Positions 35,730-45,518 of a DNA stretch of 64,000 nt are shown piece by piece; within the stretch, counting starts at the first letter, position 1; each line of letters begins with the position of its first letter. A model generated the notes under the pieces. That model did no database searches. It had not been told where the DNA came from and was given only the letters and a program-made list of their open reading frames with translations. Source of the DNA: Campylobacteraceae bacterium (GTDB lineage: Bacteria; Campylobacterota; Campylobacteria; Campylobacterales; Arcobacteraceae); assembly GCA_013215945.1 (NCBI GenBank), contig JABSOM010000012.1, positions 1 to 64,000 on the forward strand, in the 5' to 3' direction. The position numbers and the translations under genes were made by a program.

Positions 35730-36521
35730 CTAAGTTAAAGCATTCTTGAATTTTTTAACTTCCTCTTCAATTGAATCTTGTCGCATAAAATGCTCCCCAA
35801 TTAAAAATGCATCTGCCCCTATTTCACTCAATCTTTTAATGGTTTCTATATTAGAAACCCCACTTTCAGCAATAATTATTTTTCCATTTGGGATCATAGG
35901 AATTAATTTATCACATAAATGCATGTCCATTTCAAAAGTATCAAGATTTCTGTGATTAATACCAATAATACTAGCTCCACACTTCATAGCTTTTGTAAGA
36001 TCTTCTTTATCGTGTATTTCAACTAATACTTCAAGACCTAAATGCAGTGCATACTCATACAGTTCTTTTATCGCTTTAGTGCTCAAAGCTTTTGCTATTA
36101 ATAAAATAAAATCTGCTCCATATACTAAAGCTTCCACAATTTGATACTTATCTACTATGAAATCTTTTCGTAACAAAGGCGTAGGAACATAGCGTCTAAT
36201 TCCCGTTAAATATTCAAGATTTCCTTGAAAATAATGTGGTTCAGTTAATACTGAAATAGCATTAGCCCCTGCGTTACTATAGGCTTGAGCAATTAGTAAA
36301 GGATCAAAGTCTTCTTTTATAATTCCTTTTGAAGGACTTGCTTTTTTAACTTCCGCAATAATTCTTATTGGCTCGTCTTTTGTCGCTCTTAGATACGTTT
36401 TTACATCTCTTGGGGCAAAAGGATTTGCACTTAAACTTCTACCTAACCACTCTAGGGGGAAATCAATTTTTCTTTTTTCTAAGTCTTCTTTTGTTTTTTC
36501 TATAATTTCATCTAAAATCAT
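35730..36521 (-). CDS. trpC: indole-3-glycerol phosphate synthase
   Basis: TrpC closes the indole ring from carboxyphenylamino-deoxyribulose phosphate in tryptophan synthesis. The 263-residue protein has the TIM-barrel motifs [13 protein letters not shown] (catalytic Glu and Lys), LRKDFIVD, and [11 protein letters not shown] with IIAESGVSN. The ATG at 36521 overlaps the upstream TPR gene stop by one base (TAATG) and has AAGGAG 11 bases upstream. A GTG at 36533 touches the AAGGAG itself, so it is less likely. It is monofunctional and is not beside the rest of the trp genes. Confidence 0.95.
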   Translation of the reverse strand: MILDEIIEKTKEDLEKRKIDFPLEWLGRSLSANPFAPRDVKTYLRATKDEPIRIIAEVKKASPSKGIIKEDFDPLLIAQAYSNAGANAISVLTEPHYFQGNLEYLTGIRRYVPTPLLRKDFIVDKYQIVEALVYGADFILLIAKALSTKAIKELYEYALHLGLEVLVEIHDKEDLTKAMKCGASIIGINHRNLDTFEMDMHLCDKLIPMIPNGKIIIAESGVSNIETIKRLSEIGADAFLIGEHFMRQDSIEEEVKKFKNALT

Positions 36522-37774
36522 TATTTTAGGCACTCCTTAATTTTTTTCCAATGATGTTTAATTTCTAAATCATCTTCTCCTACTTCATTAATAACTTCTT
36601 GCATATGTTCTTTTGCTTTTTTACACCTACCCAGTTTATACTCACCCCATGCTAAAGAATCAAGATAAGCAACATTTTTAGGTGCTTGAAGTAAAGCTTT
36701 ATTAACATACATCAAACCTCTTTTTATATCTTTGTCATACTCAATTAGAATATAACCCAGATAATTTTGATATACGTGATTATCTAAAACTCTCAATACT
36801 TTTTCAAATTTTTCAATCACAGAATTCAAAACTTTGCTTTTATTTTTGGCTAACTCAAATTCTAAAATAGCAATTTGCGCTAAGTAGTCAATTTCTTTAT
36901 TTTTTATATAAATCTTTTTTACCAAGAGGTATGCTTTAGTTAATAAATTGGCTCTTTTGTATAAAGCAAATAAAGTATCATCACTTAACTTATTCTTTTC
37001 TAAAAAAGAAATAGCCAAGTTAATATCTTTTTGTGCCATATAAGATATCAATAAGTTTAATGTTTTATCTTTAGAATAATAAGAATTAGAGTTCTTTGAA
37101 AAATAACTTGTTTTTAAAACTGAGATGATACCATCAAGATTTTTCTGTTCTTGATAAATGGACAATAACTTTGAACATACAAGGTAATCACATCCATTTA
37201 AGCGAATATGCGTTTCTAAATAAGAAATGGCTTTGTTTTTTTCATTGGCATAAGCATAAAGAATATTCACTAAATTAAATAAAACTTTAGGGCTATTGTT
37301 TACAATATATGAACTTTCAAAATATTCAATTGCTTCTTTATATTTTCTTTGTGCAAAATAAACATTTGCTACAATTTCATAATTTAAGGCACTTTTATTT
37401 TGAGATAAAAGAGTCCGTGAAGAATGAAGTGCTTCTTTAAATTCTTGTAAATTTATCAGTGAAATAATATATATTCTAAGAATTTGTTCGTACTGCAAAC
37501 TTTCTTTATCAAGATTGTTTAAAGCATAATATTTCACTTCTTTAAATTTTCTTTGATTTAAAGAGAGACTTAGATATCGAAGGAGGTATTCGTAATTATT
37601 GCTCTTTTCAAAAAGTTTTAAATACAAAAATTTCGCAGAACTTACATCATTTAATCGTTCAAACTCAATAGCAAATAAGATATCTCTGTCTTCATTTCCA
37701 TACGCTTTTGAAGCTTGCAGATTAATAGCAAAAAGAAATAAAAAAAGTATTATAATTTTTTTATAGCAGGACAT
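36521..37774 (-). CDS. exported TPR-repeat protein
   Basis: The 417-residue protein has a signal sequence ([20 protein letters not shown]) and then helical repeats with TPR character, for example [19 protein letters not shown] and [20 protein letters not shown] near the end. It probably faces the periplasm as a scaffold for protein complexes. The 5' end overlaps the cysteine-cluster gene by 25 bases, and its stop overlaps trpC, so it is within an operon. The partner is unknown. Confidence 0.75.
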   Translation of the reverse strand: MSCYKKIIILFLFLFAINLQASKAYGNEDRDILFAIEFERLNDVSSAKFLYLKLFEKSNNYEYLLRYLSLSLNQRKFKEVKYYALNNLDKESLQYEQILRIYIISLINLQEFKEALHSSRTLLSQNKSALNYEIVANVYFAQRKYKEAIEYFESSYIVNNSPKVLFNLVNILYAYANEKNKAISYLETHIRLNGCDYLVCSKLLSIYQEQKNLDGIISVLKTSYFSKNSNSYYSKDKTLNLLISYMAQKDINLAISFLEKNKLSDDTLFALYKRANLLTKAYLLVKKIYIKNKEIDYLAQIAILEFELAKNKSKVLNSVIEKFEKVLRVLDNHVYQNYLGYILIEYDKDIKRGLMYVNKALLQAPKNVAYLDSLAWGEYKLGRCKKAKEHMQEVINEVGEDDLEIKHHWKKIKECLK

Positions 37775-38133
37775 TCGTCAAATACCTCTTGTTCATTGTT
37801 TTTAAAATAATCCCAAAAAGGGAACGTTCTACATTGTACGGGCCTTGCTTCATAAATTGAGCACTGTTTTTTCTTTAAATCAAAAAACGTACAGGCAAAA
37901 TTATCAGCACTTAGTTTTTTTTCTTTAATAGAATATTTATACCCTACTTTTCTCAAGTATTTTTCTTTTAATTCATCTAAACTTATTTTTAAATGTTCAG
38001 ACAATGTTAACATTTCTGTTTTATTTATCCAAATATAACCACTCTCGCCAATGCAACAATTTCCTGCACATGTATCACAAGCACTGGGGGTAAAAGCAAA
38101 ATTAAAACCATTTTTTTTAATTATTTGACTCAT
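37750..38133 (-). CDS. YkgJ family cysteine cluster protein
   Basis: The 127-residue protein belongs to the YkgJ (CxxCxxCC-type) cysteine cluster family: CDTCAGNCC at the N-terminal end, then ACTFFD, CSIYEARPVQCRTFPFW, and DECPA near the C terminus. The eight cysteines probably bind zinc or an iron-sulfur cluster. Start: the ATG at 38133 overlaps the upstream methylase stop in the ATGA style, so the longer form from 38163 is less likely. Function is not established. Confidence 0.82.
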   Translation of the reverse strand: MSQIIKKNGFNFAFTPSACDTCAGNCCIGESGYIWINKTEMLTLSEHLKISLDELKEKYLRKVGYKYSIKEKKLSADNFACTFFDLKKKQCSIYEARPVQCRTFPFWDYFKNNEQEVFDECPAIKKL

Positions 38134-38840
38134 ATGTCTACTTTTATACTGTGCGTTTGACATTTAGCATATATATCTAATGCTTCTTGTGTAAATTCTT
38201 CTTTTTCAAATACAAATAAAGGGGAAAGAACTTTTGTTAAAGATTTAGAATTCTTTCTTGCATATACCAGTATTAAAGAAGCATCTTTTTGTTTTTTAGG
38301 ATGTACGAACTGCAAAGCTTCAAGATTAAACTTATATTTACTTAATAAAATAATAATATCATTTATTTGCTTAACATCGTAACAGAAAAAAAACTTACCG
38401 TTATTGTTTAAAATTTTTGACGTTTTTTTAATGAATTCTTCAAGAGGTAAAGCATCGTTATATCGTGCAGTTTTTATATTTTCATTCTTAGTTTTTACTA
38501 CACTTGAATGATAAAAAGGAGGATTAGAGACACAAATATCAAAACTTTTATTAAAAATAATATCTTGAAATTTTCCCTTGTATAAAACATTTATAATTTT
38601 ATTATTTTTTGAATTAATGTTTGAGAGTTTTTCAAAACTGTCTTGAACTTCACACTGATTTAAGTGTAGTTTCTCATTATCTCTGCATAAAAGTAAGCCT
38701 AAAATCCCACTACCACTTCCAATATCTAATACTTCCCCTCTAACGTTTTTAAACATTGCTAGGTTTTTCGTGATAAAGTTATATAAAAAATGGGTATCAC
38801 TATTGTAACAATAGCCATTAATGGGTTGATAGAGTAACAA
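38130..38840 (-). CDS. TrmN6-like tRNA (adenine-N6) methyltransferase
   Basis: The 236-residue protein is a SAM-dependent methylase: motif I is VLDIGSGSGILGLLL and motif IV is SNPPFYHSS, the NPPF of N6-adenine or N2-guanine methylases. It fits TrmN6 (YfiC), which modifies A37 of tRNA1(Val), though close relatives have other targets. The start is TTG with AAAGGAG four bases upstream. It is the first gene of a coupled run with the cysteine-cluster, TPR and trpC genes. Confidence 0.8.
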   Translation of the reverse strand: MLLYQPINGYCYNSDTHFLYNFITKNLAMFKNVRGEVLDIGSGSGILGLLLCRDNEKLHLNQCEVQDSFEKLSNINSKNNKIINVLYKGKFQDIIFNKSFDICVSNPPFYHSSVVKTKNENIKTARYNDALPLEEFIKKTSKILNNNGKFFFCYDVKQINDIIILLSKYKFNLEALQFVHPKKQKDASLILVYARKNSKSLTKVLSPLFVFEKEEFTQEALDIYAKCQTHSIKVDI

Positions 38841-38953
38841 AGTGCTCCTTTAAATATTTTGTTGATTATAGCGAAATTAAAGAAAATATCATTTTTGAAA
38901 AGAATATTTTCTTTAAATTTTATTACATTTTTTATTAAGTATTGGAAAAAATA

Positions 38954-39493
38954 CTAAAGATATTCTTCATACTTAAGCATTTTTTCTTCTAAACGTTTGG
39001 CTAAATAAATATTAGAATTTTTCAAACAAGAGAAAATTAGTTTTGATTCTTTTAAGTACAAAGTAGCTTTTTCTTTAGTCCAAGAAGAAGGCGGTTTTTG
39101 TAGATTTGTTATTCTATCAGCAAGTTTTACCATTTGTACAGGATAAGGTTGTGCAAGTAACTTATTCAAAGAATCTTGCATTTGTTCTTTTTTACTTGAT
39201 AAACTCTTGTCTTTACTTAAGGCTTCTACACCCAAAGCAATTTCTTCTGTAAATTCTTTAAAAATATCATCTATAATACAAGAAGTATCTTCTAGTACAT
39301 CATGAAGCAGTGCACATGATACTGCGATATCAGTATCTTCGTCTTTTAAAGAAGACTCAGTACAAGCCCAGATTACTTCCATAGCTACTGATGAAAGGTG
39401 GGTCAAATAAGGCAAACCTTTTGGCGTTTTTTGATCAGCATGGAAATGTGCTGCAAAATTAATGGCACGTAAGTATATATCTTGGTTAAACAT
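38954..39493 (-). CDS. HD-domain hydrolase, (p)ppGpp hydrolase-like
   Basis: The 179-residue protein is an HD hydrolase resembling the hydrolase half of RelA/SpoT on its own: AAHFHADQKTPKGLPYLTHL, then SCALLHDVLEDT with the HD pair, and VKLADRITNL. It has no synthetase, TGS or ACT domain. Standalone small alarmone hydrolases cleave (p)ppGpp, and this is the likely, but not proven, reaction. Its start overlaps the DnaQ-like gene by eight bases. Confidence 0.75.
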   Translation of the reverse strand: MFNQDIYLRAINFAAHFHADQKTPKGLPYLTHLSSVAMEVIWACTESSLKDEDTDIAVSCALLHDVLEDTSCIIDDIFKEFTEEIALGVEALSKDKSLSSKKEQMQDSLNKLLAQPYPVQMVKLADRITNLQKPPSSWTKEKATLYLKESKLIFSCLKNSNIYLAKRLEEKMLKYEEYL

Positions 39494-40349
39494 TTTTATC
39501 CTTTTCTTCTGTTTTTATATCCGTATTATTTTTTGCAAAGTGTTTTACAGCAGGGTTAATAATATTATTGGATTTTGCAAATACCAATAAATCTTCACTG
39601 ACTTGTATTTCATTGGGAAGTTTTTCCAGCGCATGTTCTAAAATATAGGTGGTACTTAAAGCATCACTGTAGGCTCTGTGTTGAAAAGCTATATCAATAT
39701 TTAACAAGTCTTTTAAAAAATCCAAGCCATAACGCTGCGCTTTTATCGTTCTTTTTGATAAATCAATGGTACATAATTTTCTATTTTCCAGCACACCCAA
39801 ATCGTATTTTTCAAAAGAATCTGAAATAAATTTATAATCAAACTTTATATCATGTGCAACAAAAATATCATCTTCTAAAAACATTTTAAATTCTTCTAAT
39901 ACATCTTGTATTTTAGGAGCATCTTCCAACATAAGGGGTGTAATATTAGTTACTTCTTGTATATAAGGAGGAATGTCTTTTGCATAAACAAGGGAATCGA
40001 ATTTATCTATGATTTTTCCATTTTTATATTTAACAGCTCCAAGCTCTATAATTTGACCTTTTTGTATATTTGAAGCATTTGTTTCAATATCAACAATACA
40101 AAATGTTTGATCAGTGATTCTTGTACGGGCTGTTTTTAGAAGTACTTTTTCATTTTGTATTTCTAGAGGAAAACCATTGGCTATTAAAAGTTCTAACTCT
40201 AGGGAAGCTGAATTAAAAAAAGTATTTTTAAAAGTACTAATGATAGAGAGTACTTCCTCCAAAGGTAAGTCTTGTGACGTTAATTTAGAAGCAAGAATAT
40301 CAGAATTTCTCAAATGTATTTGATTCTTTCTTTTTGTTTTAGCTTTCAT
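39486..40349 (-). CDS. DnaQ-like 3'-5' exonuclease
   Basis: The 287-residue protein has an N-terminal region of about 80 residues that I do not recognise and then a DEDDh exonuclease domain: CIVDIETNASNI (Asp and Glu), HDIKFDYKFI with an Asp, and HRAYSDALSTT with the catalytic His and Asp. It may be the proofreading subunit of DNA polymerase III or a separate DnaQ-family nuclease; the extra N-terminal part makes the second reading plausible. It overlaps trpF by 11 bases. Confidence 0.82.
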   Translation of the reverse strand: MKAKTKRKNQIHLRNSDILASKLTSQDLPLEEVLSIISTFKNTFFNSASLELELLIANGFPLEIQNEKVLLKTARTRITDQTFCIVDIETNASNIQKGQIIELGAVKYKNGKIIDKFDSLVYAKDIPPYIQEVTNITPLMLEDAPKIQDVLEEFKMFLEDDIFVAHDIKFDYKFISDSFEKYDLGVLENRKLCTIDLSKRTIKAQRYGLDFLKDLLNIDIAFQHRAYSDALSTTYILEHALEKLPNEIQVSEDLLVFAKSNNIINPAVKHFAKNNTDIKTEEKDKNV

Positions 40350-40929
40350 TGGCTGCTTTTAAAAAATCAATCATTTTATTTTTATCTTTTTTTCCTGGTT
40401 TTTCTTCTACCCCAGAACTTACATCCAAACCAAAAAAATTAAGATCTTTTATTTCTTTAAGATTAGAAGCATTTAAGCCACCTGCTAAAATCATTTTAGA
40501 CGTATCAATATTCTTAAACCAGCTTTTATTGATTGTTTTACCAGCCCCTCCAAAACTTTCAACAAAAGCATCAACTAATACAAATTTATCACTTAAAGAT
40601 TCTAAATCTTCTTTTGATTTCACTCGTAATACTTTAATATGTTTTATATTTAGATTTTCGAAACTTGTAATATTTTCATCATCAATAATTTGTGCCAATT
40701 GCATATGAGAAAGAAAACAAATATCATTGATATGTTTAGAGCTTTCATTAACAAAAAGACCCACACTTTGAATAAAAGGGGGCAAAGCTTGTACAATTTT
40801 TTTTGCCACTAAAGGATCAATGAAGCGCGGACTTTTTTCATAGAATACAAACCCCAACGCATCGGCCCCTGCTTCAATTGCCGCAAGTGCATCTTCTAAA
40901 TTAGTAATACCACAAATTTTTACACGCAT
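40339..40929 (-). CDS. trpF: phosphoribosylanthranilate isomerase
   Basis: TrpF converts phosphoribosylanthranilate to the open-chain ribulose form in tryptophan synthesis. The 196-residue protein starts VKICGITNLEDALAA, including the catalytic Cys, has ALGFVFYEKSPRFI, and the catalytic aspartate in FVLVDAF followed by GGAGKTINKSW. The phosphate-binding GGLNA and LDVSSGVEEKPGKKD close the barrel. It starts nine bases after rpe. Confidence 0.95.
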   Translation of the reverse strand: MRVKICGITNLEDALAAIEAGADALGFVFYEKSPRFIDPLVAKKIVQALPPFIQSVGLFVNESSKHINDICFLSHMQLAQIIDDENITSFENLNIKHIKVLRVKSKEDLESLSDKFVLVDAFVESFGGAGKTINKSWFKNIDTSKMILAGGLNASNLKEIKDLNFFGLDVSSGVEEKPGKKDKNKMIDFLKAANES

Positions 40930-40937
40930 CTTAAACC

Positions 40938-41579
40938 TTAGATTTGTAAAGAAGAAATCGCTTCTTTTATGTTTTTTGCTCCATAAACATAAGAACCAGC
41001 AACAACAACATCAACCCCAGCATCTTTTAGCTCATGTATATTTTTATCATTCACTCCCCCATCGATTTGAATCAAACAAGAAGGATTGTATTTATTAATA
41101 AGCGTTTTTAGTTTTTTGGTTTTATCAACAACGCTTTGTATGAATTTTTGACCCCCAAAACCTGGGTTTACAGACATTAATAAAACCATATCTAAATCAG
41201 CCAATAAGTATTCAATTTCTTCTGGTCTTGTATGAGGGTTTAAAACAATTGCAGGTTTAATCCCTAAAGCACGCAGTTTTTGAATAATTCTATGGGGATG
41301 ATTTTCGCTTTCAATATGAAAAGAGATGTATTTGGGTTTTAAATGTGAGAATAAATCAATAAAAAAATTATTGTCTTCAACCATTAAATGAATATCTAAA
41401 GGTTTAGTTGCAATTTTTGCAACACTGTTTACAACAACAGGTCCAATAGTCATATTAGGAACATAATGCCCATCCATAACATCTACGTGAATTAAATCAC
41501 AGCCGCCATCACAAATAGCTTTTATATCTTCATTTAATTTTCCAAAATCTGCTGAGAGAATTGAAGGTGCAACTAACAT
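40938..41579 (-). CDS. rpe: ribulose-phosphate 3-epimerase
   Basis: Rpe interconverts ribulose 5-phosphate and xylulose 5-phosphate. The 213-residue protein has the TIM-barrel motifs APSILSADFGKLNED, HVDVMDGHYVPNMTIGP and LLMSVNPGFGGQKFI, with the metal-binding His and Asp pairs, and IQIDGGVN. It is first in the minus-strand run with trpF, and its promoter should lie in the gap shared with the tct operon. Confidence 0.96.
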   Translation of the reverse strand: MLVAPSILSADFGKLNEDIKAICDGGCDLIHVDVMDGHYVPNMTIGPVVVNSVAKIATKPLDIHLMVEDNNFFIDLFSHLKPKYISFHIESENHPHRIIQKLRALGIKPAIVLNPHTRPEEIEYLLADLDMVLLMSVNPGFGGQKFIQSVVDKTKKLKTLINKYNPSCLIQIDGGVNDKNIHELKDAGVDVVVAGSYVYGAKNIKEAISSLQI

Positions 41580-41695
41580 TTCAAACCTTTAATATAATAT
41601 TTCGCGATTATAGCATTTTTTGTATTAGAAAATAAAATAAGTTTTATTTTTTATACTTTTTTTGTGGATATTTAAAAGCTGTTTTTGTTTTTGAA

Positions 41696-41712
41696 AGCTT
41701 TACGATAGCTTT
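41696..41712 (+). promoter_or_regulatory. candidate direct-repeat site ahead of tctC
   Basis: AGCTTT occurs at 41696-41701 and again at 41707-41712, 11 bases apart, about 40 bases before the tctC start. Tandem half-sites about one helical turn apart are typical of OmpR-family response regulators, and TctD is encoded in this locus. This is a hint, not proof. Confidence 0.25.
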
Positions 41713-41751
41713 GTATGTTAAAGTCTTTTATAACAAAATTAAGGAGTGAAA

Positions 41752-42750
41752 ATGTATACAAAATTACTTAAAAAAACAATGAAATTGGCAAGCGTTTCCC
41801 TATTAGGTTTGGGATTAATTACATCCAGTATGGCAGCTGAAAATTATCCCAATAAAGCAATAAATGTAGTTGTTGGTTTTGGTATTGGTGGAAGTGCAGA
41901 TAGAATGTCACGATCTATGTCCACCTTTTTTTCAGATGAAATTGAACAAAGAATTAAAGTCATTAATAAAAAAGGTGCAGGAACACAAATTGCAGCAAAC
42001 TATGTATTAAAGAGACCAGCTGATGGTTACACAGTTTTTGGATCTACGTTTGCACCTTATTTGGCAACAACTATTCTAACAGGCTCCGCTAAATATAAAA
42101 TAGAAGATTTTTCATTTATTAATATTCAATGGTTTGATTTTGAATTATTAGCAGTTAATAAAGATACAAAGTTCAAATCTATGGTTGAAATAATGGAAGA
42201 AATTAAAAACAAACCTAAAACGGTAAAAGCGGCCGTAGTTCAAGGAAGTGGTGGACATTTAATTTTAAATTTATTGTTAAAAAAATATGGAGTACCTTTA
42301 GAAAATCTTAATCTAGTAACCTATAGTTCAGGTGGAAAAGCAAGAACAGCAGTAGCTGGAGGTCAAGTTGATTTAATTGCGATTTCAGCCCAAGGAAGTG
42401 AAAGTATAAGAGAATTTATTCGTCCTTTAGCTATTGTAAAAGACAAAAGAATGAAACAATGGGATGCGCCTACATTAAATGAAGCAATAGCTCCTTTAGG
42501 TTTTCAACTTCCTGTTTTTCCTGGTTCAATGAGAGGTTTTGCAGTTTCAACAAAATTTAAAAATAAGTATCCAGAACGTTTTGATATTTTAACCCAAGCA
42601 ATGAAAAGAACATTAGCAACAAAAGGTGTTCAAAAATTCTTGAAAAAAAGCAATATTGGATATACATGGACAGGACCTGAAAAATCCAACCAATTAATAA
42701 AAGATTCTTATGATATTTTCAAAGAATATGCTTATCTTTTAAAAAAGTAA
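41752..42750 (+). CDS. tctC: tripartite tricarboxylate transporter substrate-binding protein
   Basis: The 332-residue protein is a Bug-type periplasmic binding protein. It has a signal peptide (LASVSLLGLGLITSSMAA), then ENYPNKAINVVVGFGIGGSADR and a later GSGGHLIL and VQGSGG-type turn, with two lobes. It should capture a carboxylate and pass it to TctAB. The ATG at 41752 has AAGGAG five bases upstream; a GTG two codons earlier is too close. The ligand cannot be read from sequence; citrate, or another di- or tricarboxylate or an aromatic acid, is possible. Confidence 0.92.
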   Translation: MYTKLLKKTMKLASVSLLGLGLITSSMAAENYPNKAINVVVGFGIGGSADRMSRSMSTFFSDEIEQRIKVINKKGAGTQIAANYVLKRPADGYTVFGSTFAPYLATTILTGSAKYKIEDFSFINIQWFDFELLAVNKDTKFKSMVEIMEEIKNKPKTVKAAVVQGSGGHLILNLLLKKYGVPLENLNLVTYSSGGKARTAVAGGQVDLIAISAQGSESIREFIRPLAIVKDKRMKQWDAPTLNEAIAPLGFQLPVFPGSMRGFAVSTKFKNKYPERFDILTQAMKRTLATKGVQKFLKKSNIGYTWTGPEKSNQLIKDSYDIFKEYAYLLKK

Positions 42751-42756
42751 TATAAA

Positions 42757-43209
42757 ATGACAATTTCAAATGAACGAATCGCCAATAGCATAGTAATTTT
42801 ATGCTTGGCGACTTTTGTAGTATGGTACGCATTGGATGCACACAATGCTTCAAGTTCTTTAGAGAATATGATTTTAATTCTCCCTGTTTGTGCCATTACT
42901 TTGTGTTTGTGTCTTTATGATTTTTTTACATCAAAAGACGATACAAAAGAAGAAAAAGAAAAAAAAGAGAGTTTTTCTACTGTAATACCAGTAATGATAC
43001 TGTTTGCTTTATATGTAATTACTCTAGAATATCTCGGCTTTGATTTAGGAACAGTAATATTTTTAGCCCTGTTTTTATTTTTCCATGGAGAAACAAGGTG
43101 GACATGGATTATTGGATATTCTATAGTATTTGGATTTTTAATTGCATTTTTCTTCTCTATGATGTTACCTTACCCAATGCCTATGATGGTATTTCCAACA
43201 GATTATTAG
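42757..43209 (+). CDS. tctB: tripartite tricarboxylate transporter, small permease TctB
   Basis: The 150-residue membrane protein has four helices in the TctB pattern, with a polar Lys/Glu-rich loop (KDDTKEEKEKKE) in the middle and a last helix rich in Met and Pro (MMLPYPMPMMVF). It pairs with TctA. It starts six bases after tctC. Confidence 0.9.
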   Translation: MTISNERIANSIVILCLATFVVWYALDAHNASSSLENMILILPVCAITLCLCLYDFFTSKDDTKEEKEKKESFSTVIPVMILFALYVITLEYLGFDLGTVIFLALFLFFHGETRWTWIIGYSIVFGFLIAFFFSMMLPYPMPMMVFPTDY

Positions 43210-43217
43210 GATAAATA

Positions 43218-44717
43218 ATGGATTTAATAGATATACCAGCTGCTCAAGCAGCTTTAACCTTACTTTTTTCGCAGCCTTCTTATTGGCTTGTTGTAATTCC
43301 TGGAATTATGATAGGTTTATTTTTTGGTGCAACCCCTGGTTTACAAACTTCTATGGCTATGGCTATATTTTTGCCTATGACTTTATACATGGACTTTTTA
43401 CAAGCTATGTTGTTTTTAACAGCCATTTTTACAGGAGGTGGTTTTGGAGCAGGAGTTCCTGCTATATTAATGAATATACCAGGAACCTCCTCTGCTATTG
43501 CAACAGCATTCGATGGCTATCCAATGGCAAAACAAGGGAGACACAATGAAGCCCTAGGTTTAGCACTTGGATCCTCAACCTTTGGCGTTTTTTTAGGTTA
43601 TATATTATTGTTTTTTTTAATAAAACCTATGTCTTTATTTGTCCTTAAGTTAGGCCCTTCTGAAATGTTTATTGTAATTTTATGGGGCTTAACTCTTATT
43701 GCTTCTTTAACAGGAAAACATGTTACAAAAGGTTTAATCGCAGGGTTATTTGGTTTATTAATAGGAACGATTGGCTTTAGTGAAGCAGGTGTTATGAGAG
43801 GAACTATGGGCATTGAAATTCTTGCCGATGGCATTCCTGTAATTCCTGCAATGATGGGAATGTTTGCTGCATCTGAACTCTTCAAACTCGTAAAAACTGA
43901 ATTTTTAGTTGAAGATGAAAGTAAAAGACAAGTTCGAATTTCTGAAATTCTTAAGGGCTTTAAAAAAGCATTTTCTTATCCTGTAATTCTAATTAGAGGC
44001 TCAATTATTGGTGTTTTAATTGGTGCAGTTCCTGGAGTTGGGTCTTCTGTGTCAAATCTTTTGTCTTATATTGAAACAAAAAGAAGAGATAAAGATCCTG
44101 ATTCTTTTGGAAAAGGAAACCCCAAAGGAGTAGTAGCCTCAGAAGCTGCAAACTCGACTTCAGAAGCTGGTTCAATGGCAACACTTTTAGCACTTGGAAT
44201 TCCAGGAGGAGGAGCAACAGCAGTTATGTTAGCAGCTTTTTCTATGCACAATATTACAGGGGGACCACAATTTATAAGAGAAGAAATGGACATTGTTTAT
44301 GCTATTATTTTTGCTAATTTTGGGCAAGTATTTTTACTTGTTATTTTAGGGCTTCTTTTAATTCCTATTTTAGCATCTATTATAAAAGTAAAAATGACCT
44401 ATTTAGTACCTTCTGTACTAATACTTGCTGTTTCTGGTTCTTTTGGTTTAACAGGAAATATGTCAGGACCTAATACAGTATTAGTATTTGCAATCATTGG
44501 TTGGTTATTTAGACGCTATAATTTTTCAGTGCCAGCTGCTGTAATTGGAATGTTATTAGGAGCCATGGCTGAAAGTTCTTTGGTTCAAACCTTACAAATA
44601 TCAGGTGGCAATTTTTCATATATTTTTGAAAGACCAATTACACTGGTTATAATGTCCTTATTATTATTTTCACTTTTTGGATCTAAACTCATACAAAAAT
44701 TTACTCAAAAAAAATAA
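43218..44717 (+). CDS. tctA: tripartite tricarboxylate transporter, large permease TctA
   Basis: The 499-residue membrane protein has about 12 helices and the two TctA repeats: MIGLFFGATPGLQTSMAMAI with FTGGGFGAGVPAILMNIPG in the first half, and GVLIGAVPGVGSSVSNLLSY with ALGIPGGGATAVMLAA in the second. These glycine-proline-rich turns are the carrier hallmarks. It takes up the ligand with Na+ or H+. Its AGGAT site lies nine bases from tctB. Confidence 0.95.
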   Translation: MDLIDIPAAQAALTLLFSQPSYWLVVIPGIMIGLFFGATPGLQTSMAMAIFLPMTLYMDFLQAMLFLTAIFTGGGFGAGVPAILMNIPGTSSAIATAFDGYPMAKQGRHNEALGLALGSSTFGVFLGYILLFFLIKPMSLFVLKLGPSEMFIVILWGLTLIASLTGKHVTKGLIAGLFGLLIGTIGFSEAGVMRGTMGIEILADGIPVIPAMMGMFAASELFKLVKTEFLVEDESKRQVRISEILKGFKKAFSYPVILIRGSIIGVLIGAVPGVGSSVSNLLSYIETKRRDKDPDSFGKGNPKGVVASEAANSTSEAGSMATLLALGIPGGGATAVMLAAFSMHNITGGPQFIREEMDIVYAIIFANFGQVFLLVILGLLLIPILASIIKVKMTYLVPSVLILAVSGSFGLTGNMSGPNTVLVFAIIGWLFRRYNFSVPAAVIGMLLGAMAESSLVQTLQISGGNFSYIFERPITLVIMSLLLFSLFGSKLIQKFTQKK

Positions 44718-44727
44718 ATTATTTATC

Positions 44728-44753
44728 TAAACAGGCAGTAAAATGCTTGTTTA
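44728..44753 (+). terminator. hairpin between tctA and TauE-type gene
   Basis: TAAACAGGCA and TGCTTGTTTA pair over 10 bases (one G-T) around GTAAAA, 11 bases after the tctA stop. It may be a terminator or a partial attenuator, since the next gene starts only 12 bases later. Confidence 0.6.
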
Positions 44754-44765
44754 AAAAGGTTATAA

Positions 44766-45518
44766 ATGGATATATTTCCAGCTTCATTGTCTTTATTTGA
44801 ACTAATTGTTCTTCTCTTATCTTGTTTTTTAGGAGCAATTATTTCAACCAATATTGGTTCAGGAGGAGGATTAATTATTATTGCTGCAATGGGACAATTT
44901 TTGCCAATACAGGTTTTAATTCCTATTCATGCATTAACACAAGGTGGGGCTGGGGTATTTCGTTCATTTTTATTTCGAAAACACTTTTTAAAGAAATTTT
45001 ATATTTTATTTATGCTAGGTTCTGCTTTAGGTTTTTATCTGGCATCAAATATTTTAATTACCCTTCCTGATTTTATTTTAAAACTCATTTTAGGACTTGG
45101 AATAATAAGTTTAAGTCTGCTTCCTAATTTTAAAATAGTGAAAATAAGTGCTGTAACAATAGTAGGTTTTGGAGCATTAACTGGTTTTTTAACTATGTTT
45201 ATGGGAGTAATGGGACCATTGCTTGCATTATTTCTAGCCTCTTTTTTAAAAGAGAGACATGAAATTATTGCTACAATTGCTTGGTGTATTTGTACACAAA
45301 ACTTAATAAAATCTTTCTTGTTTGCATCCCTTGGTTTTGATTATTTACCTTGGTTATCTCTAATAAGTTTATTAATACTAAGCTCCTATTTGGGTATATT
45401 TATTGGGAAACAACTTCTAGCTAAATCCAGTAACAAATTATTTAAAATAATGCTGAAATACGTTATTTTACTTTTAGGATTTAAACTTTTAATTGAAGCT
45501 TTAATTTCTCAATACTAA
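44766..45518 (+). CDS. TSUP (TauE/SafE) family permease
   Basis: The 250-residue protein has about seven or eight membrane helices, with the TauE-like repeats SCFLGAIISTNIGSGGGLII and GFGALTGFLTMFMGVMGPLL. The family exports or imports sulfite, sulfonates or other organic anions. Here it sits right after tctCBA, so it may help move the same carboxylate or a by-product. It has an AAAAGG site. It overlaps the tctE stop by four bases on the opposite strand. Confidence 0.88.
   Translation: MDIFPASLSLFELIVLLLSCFLGAIISTNIGSGGGLIIIAAMGQFLPIQVLIPIHALTQGGAGVFRSFLFRKHFLKKFYILFMLGSALGFYLASNILITLPDFILKLILGLGIISLSLLPNFKIVKISAVTIVGFGALTGFLTMFMGVMGPLLALFLASFLKERHEIIATIAWCICTQNLIKSFLFASLGFDYLPWLSLISLLILSSYLGIFIGKQLLAKSSNKLFKIMLKYVILLLGFKLLIEALISQY

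Noticed and set aside
43283-43549. Aromatic-rich frame inside tctA
   Set aside because: A shifted frame of a clear TctA gene; rich in Tyr, Cys and Asn as such shadows are in AT-rich DNA.
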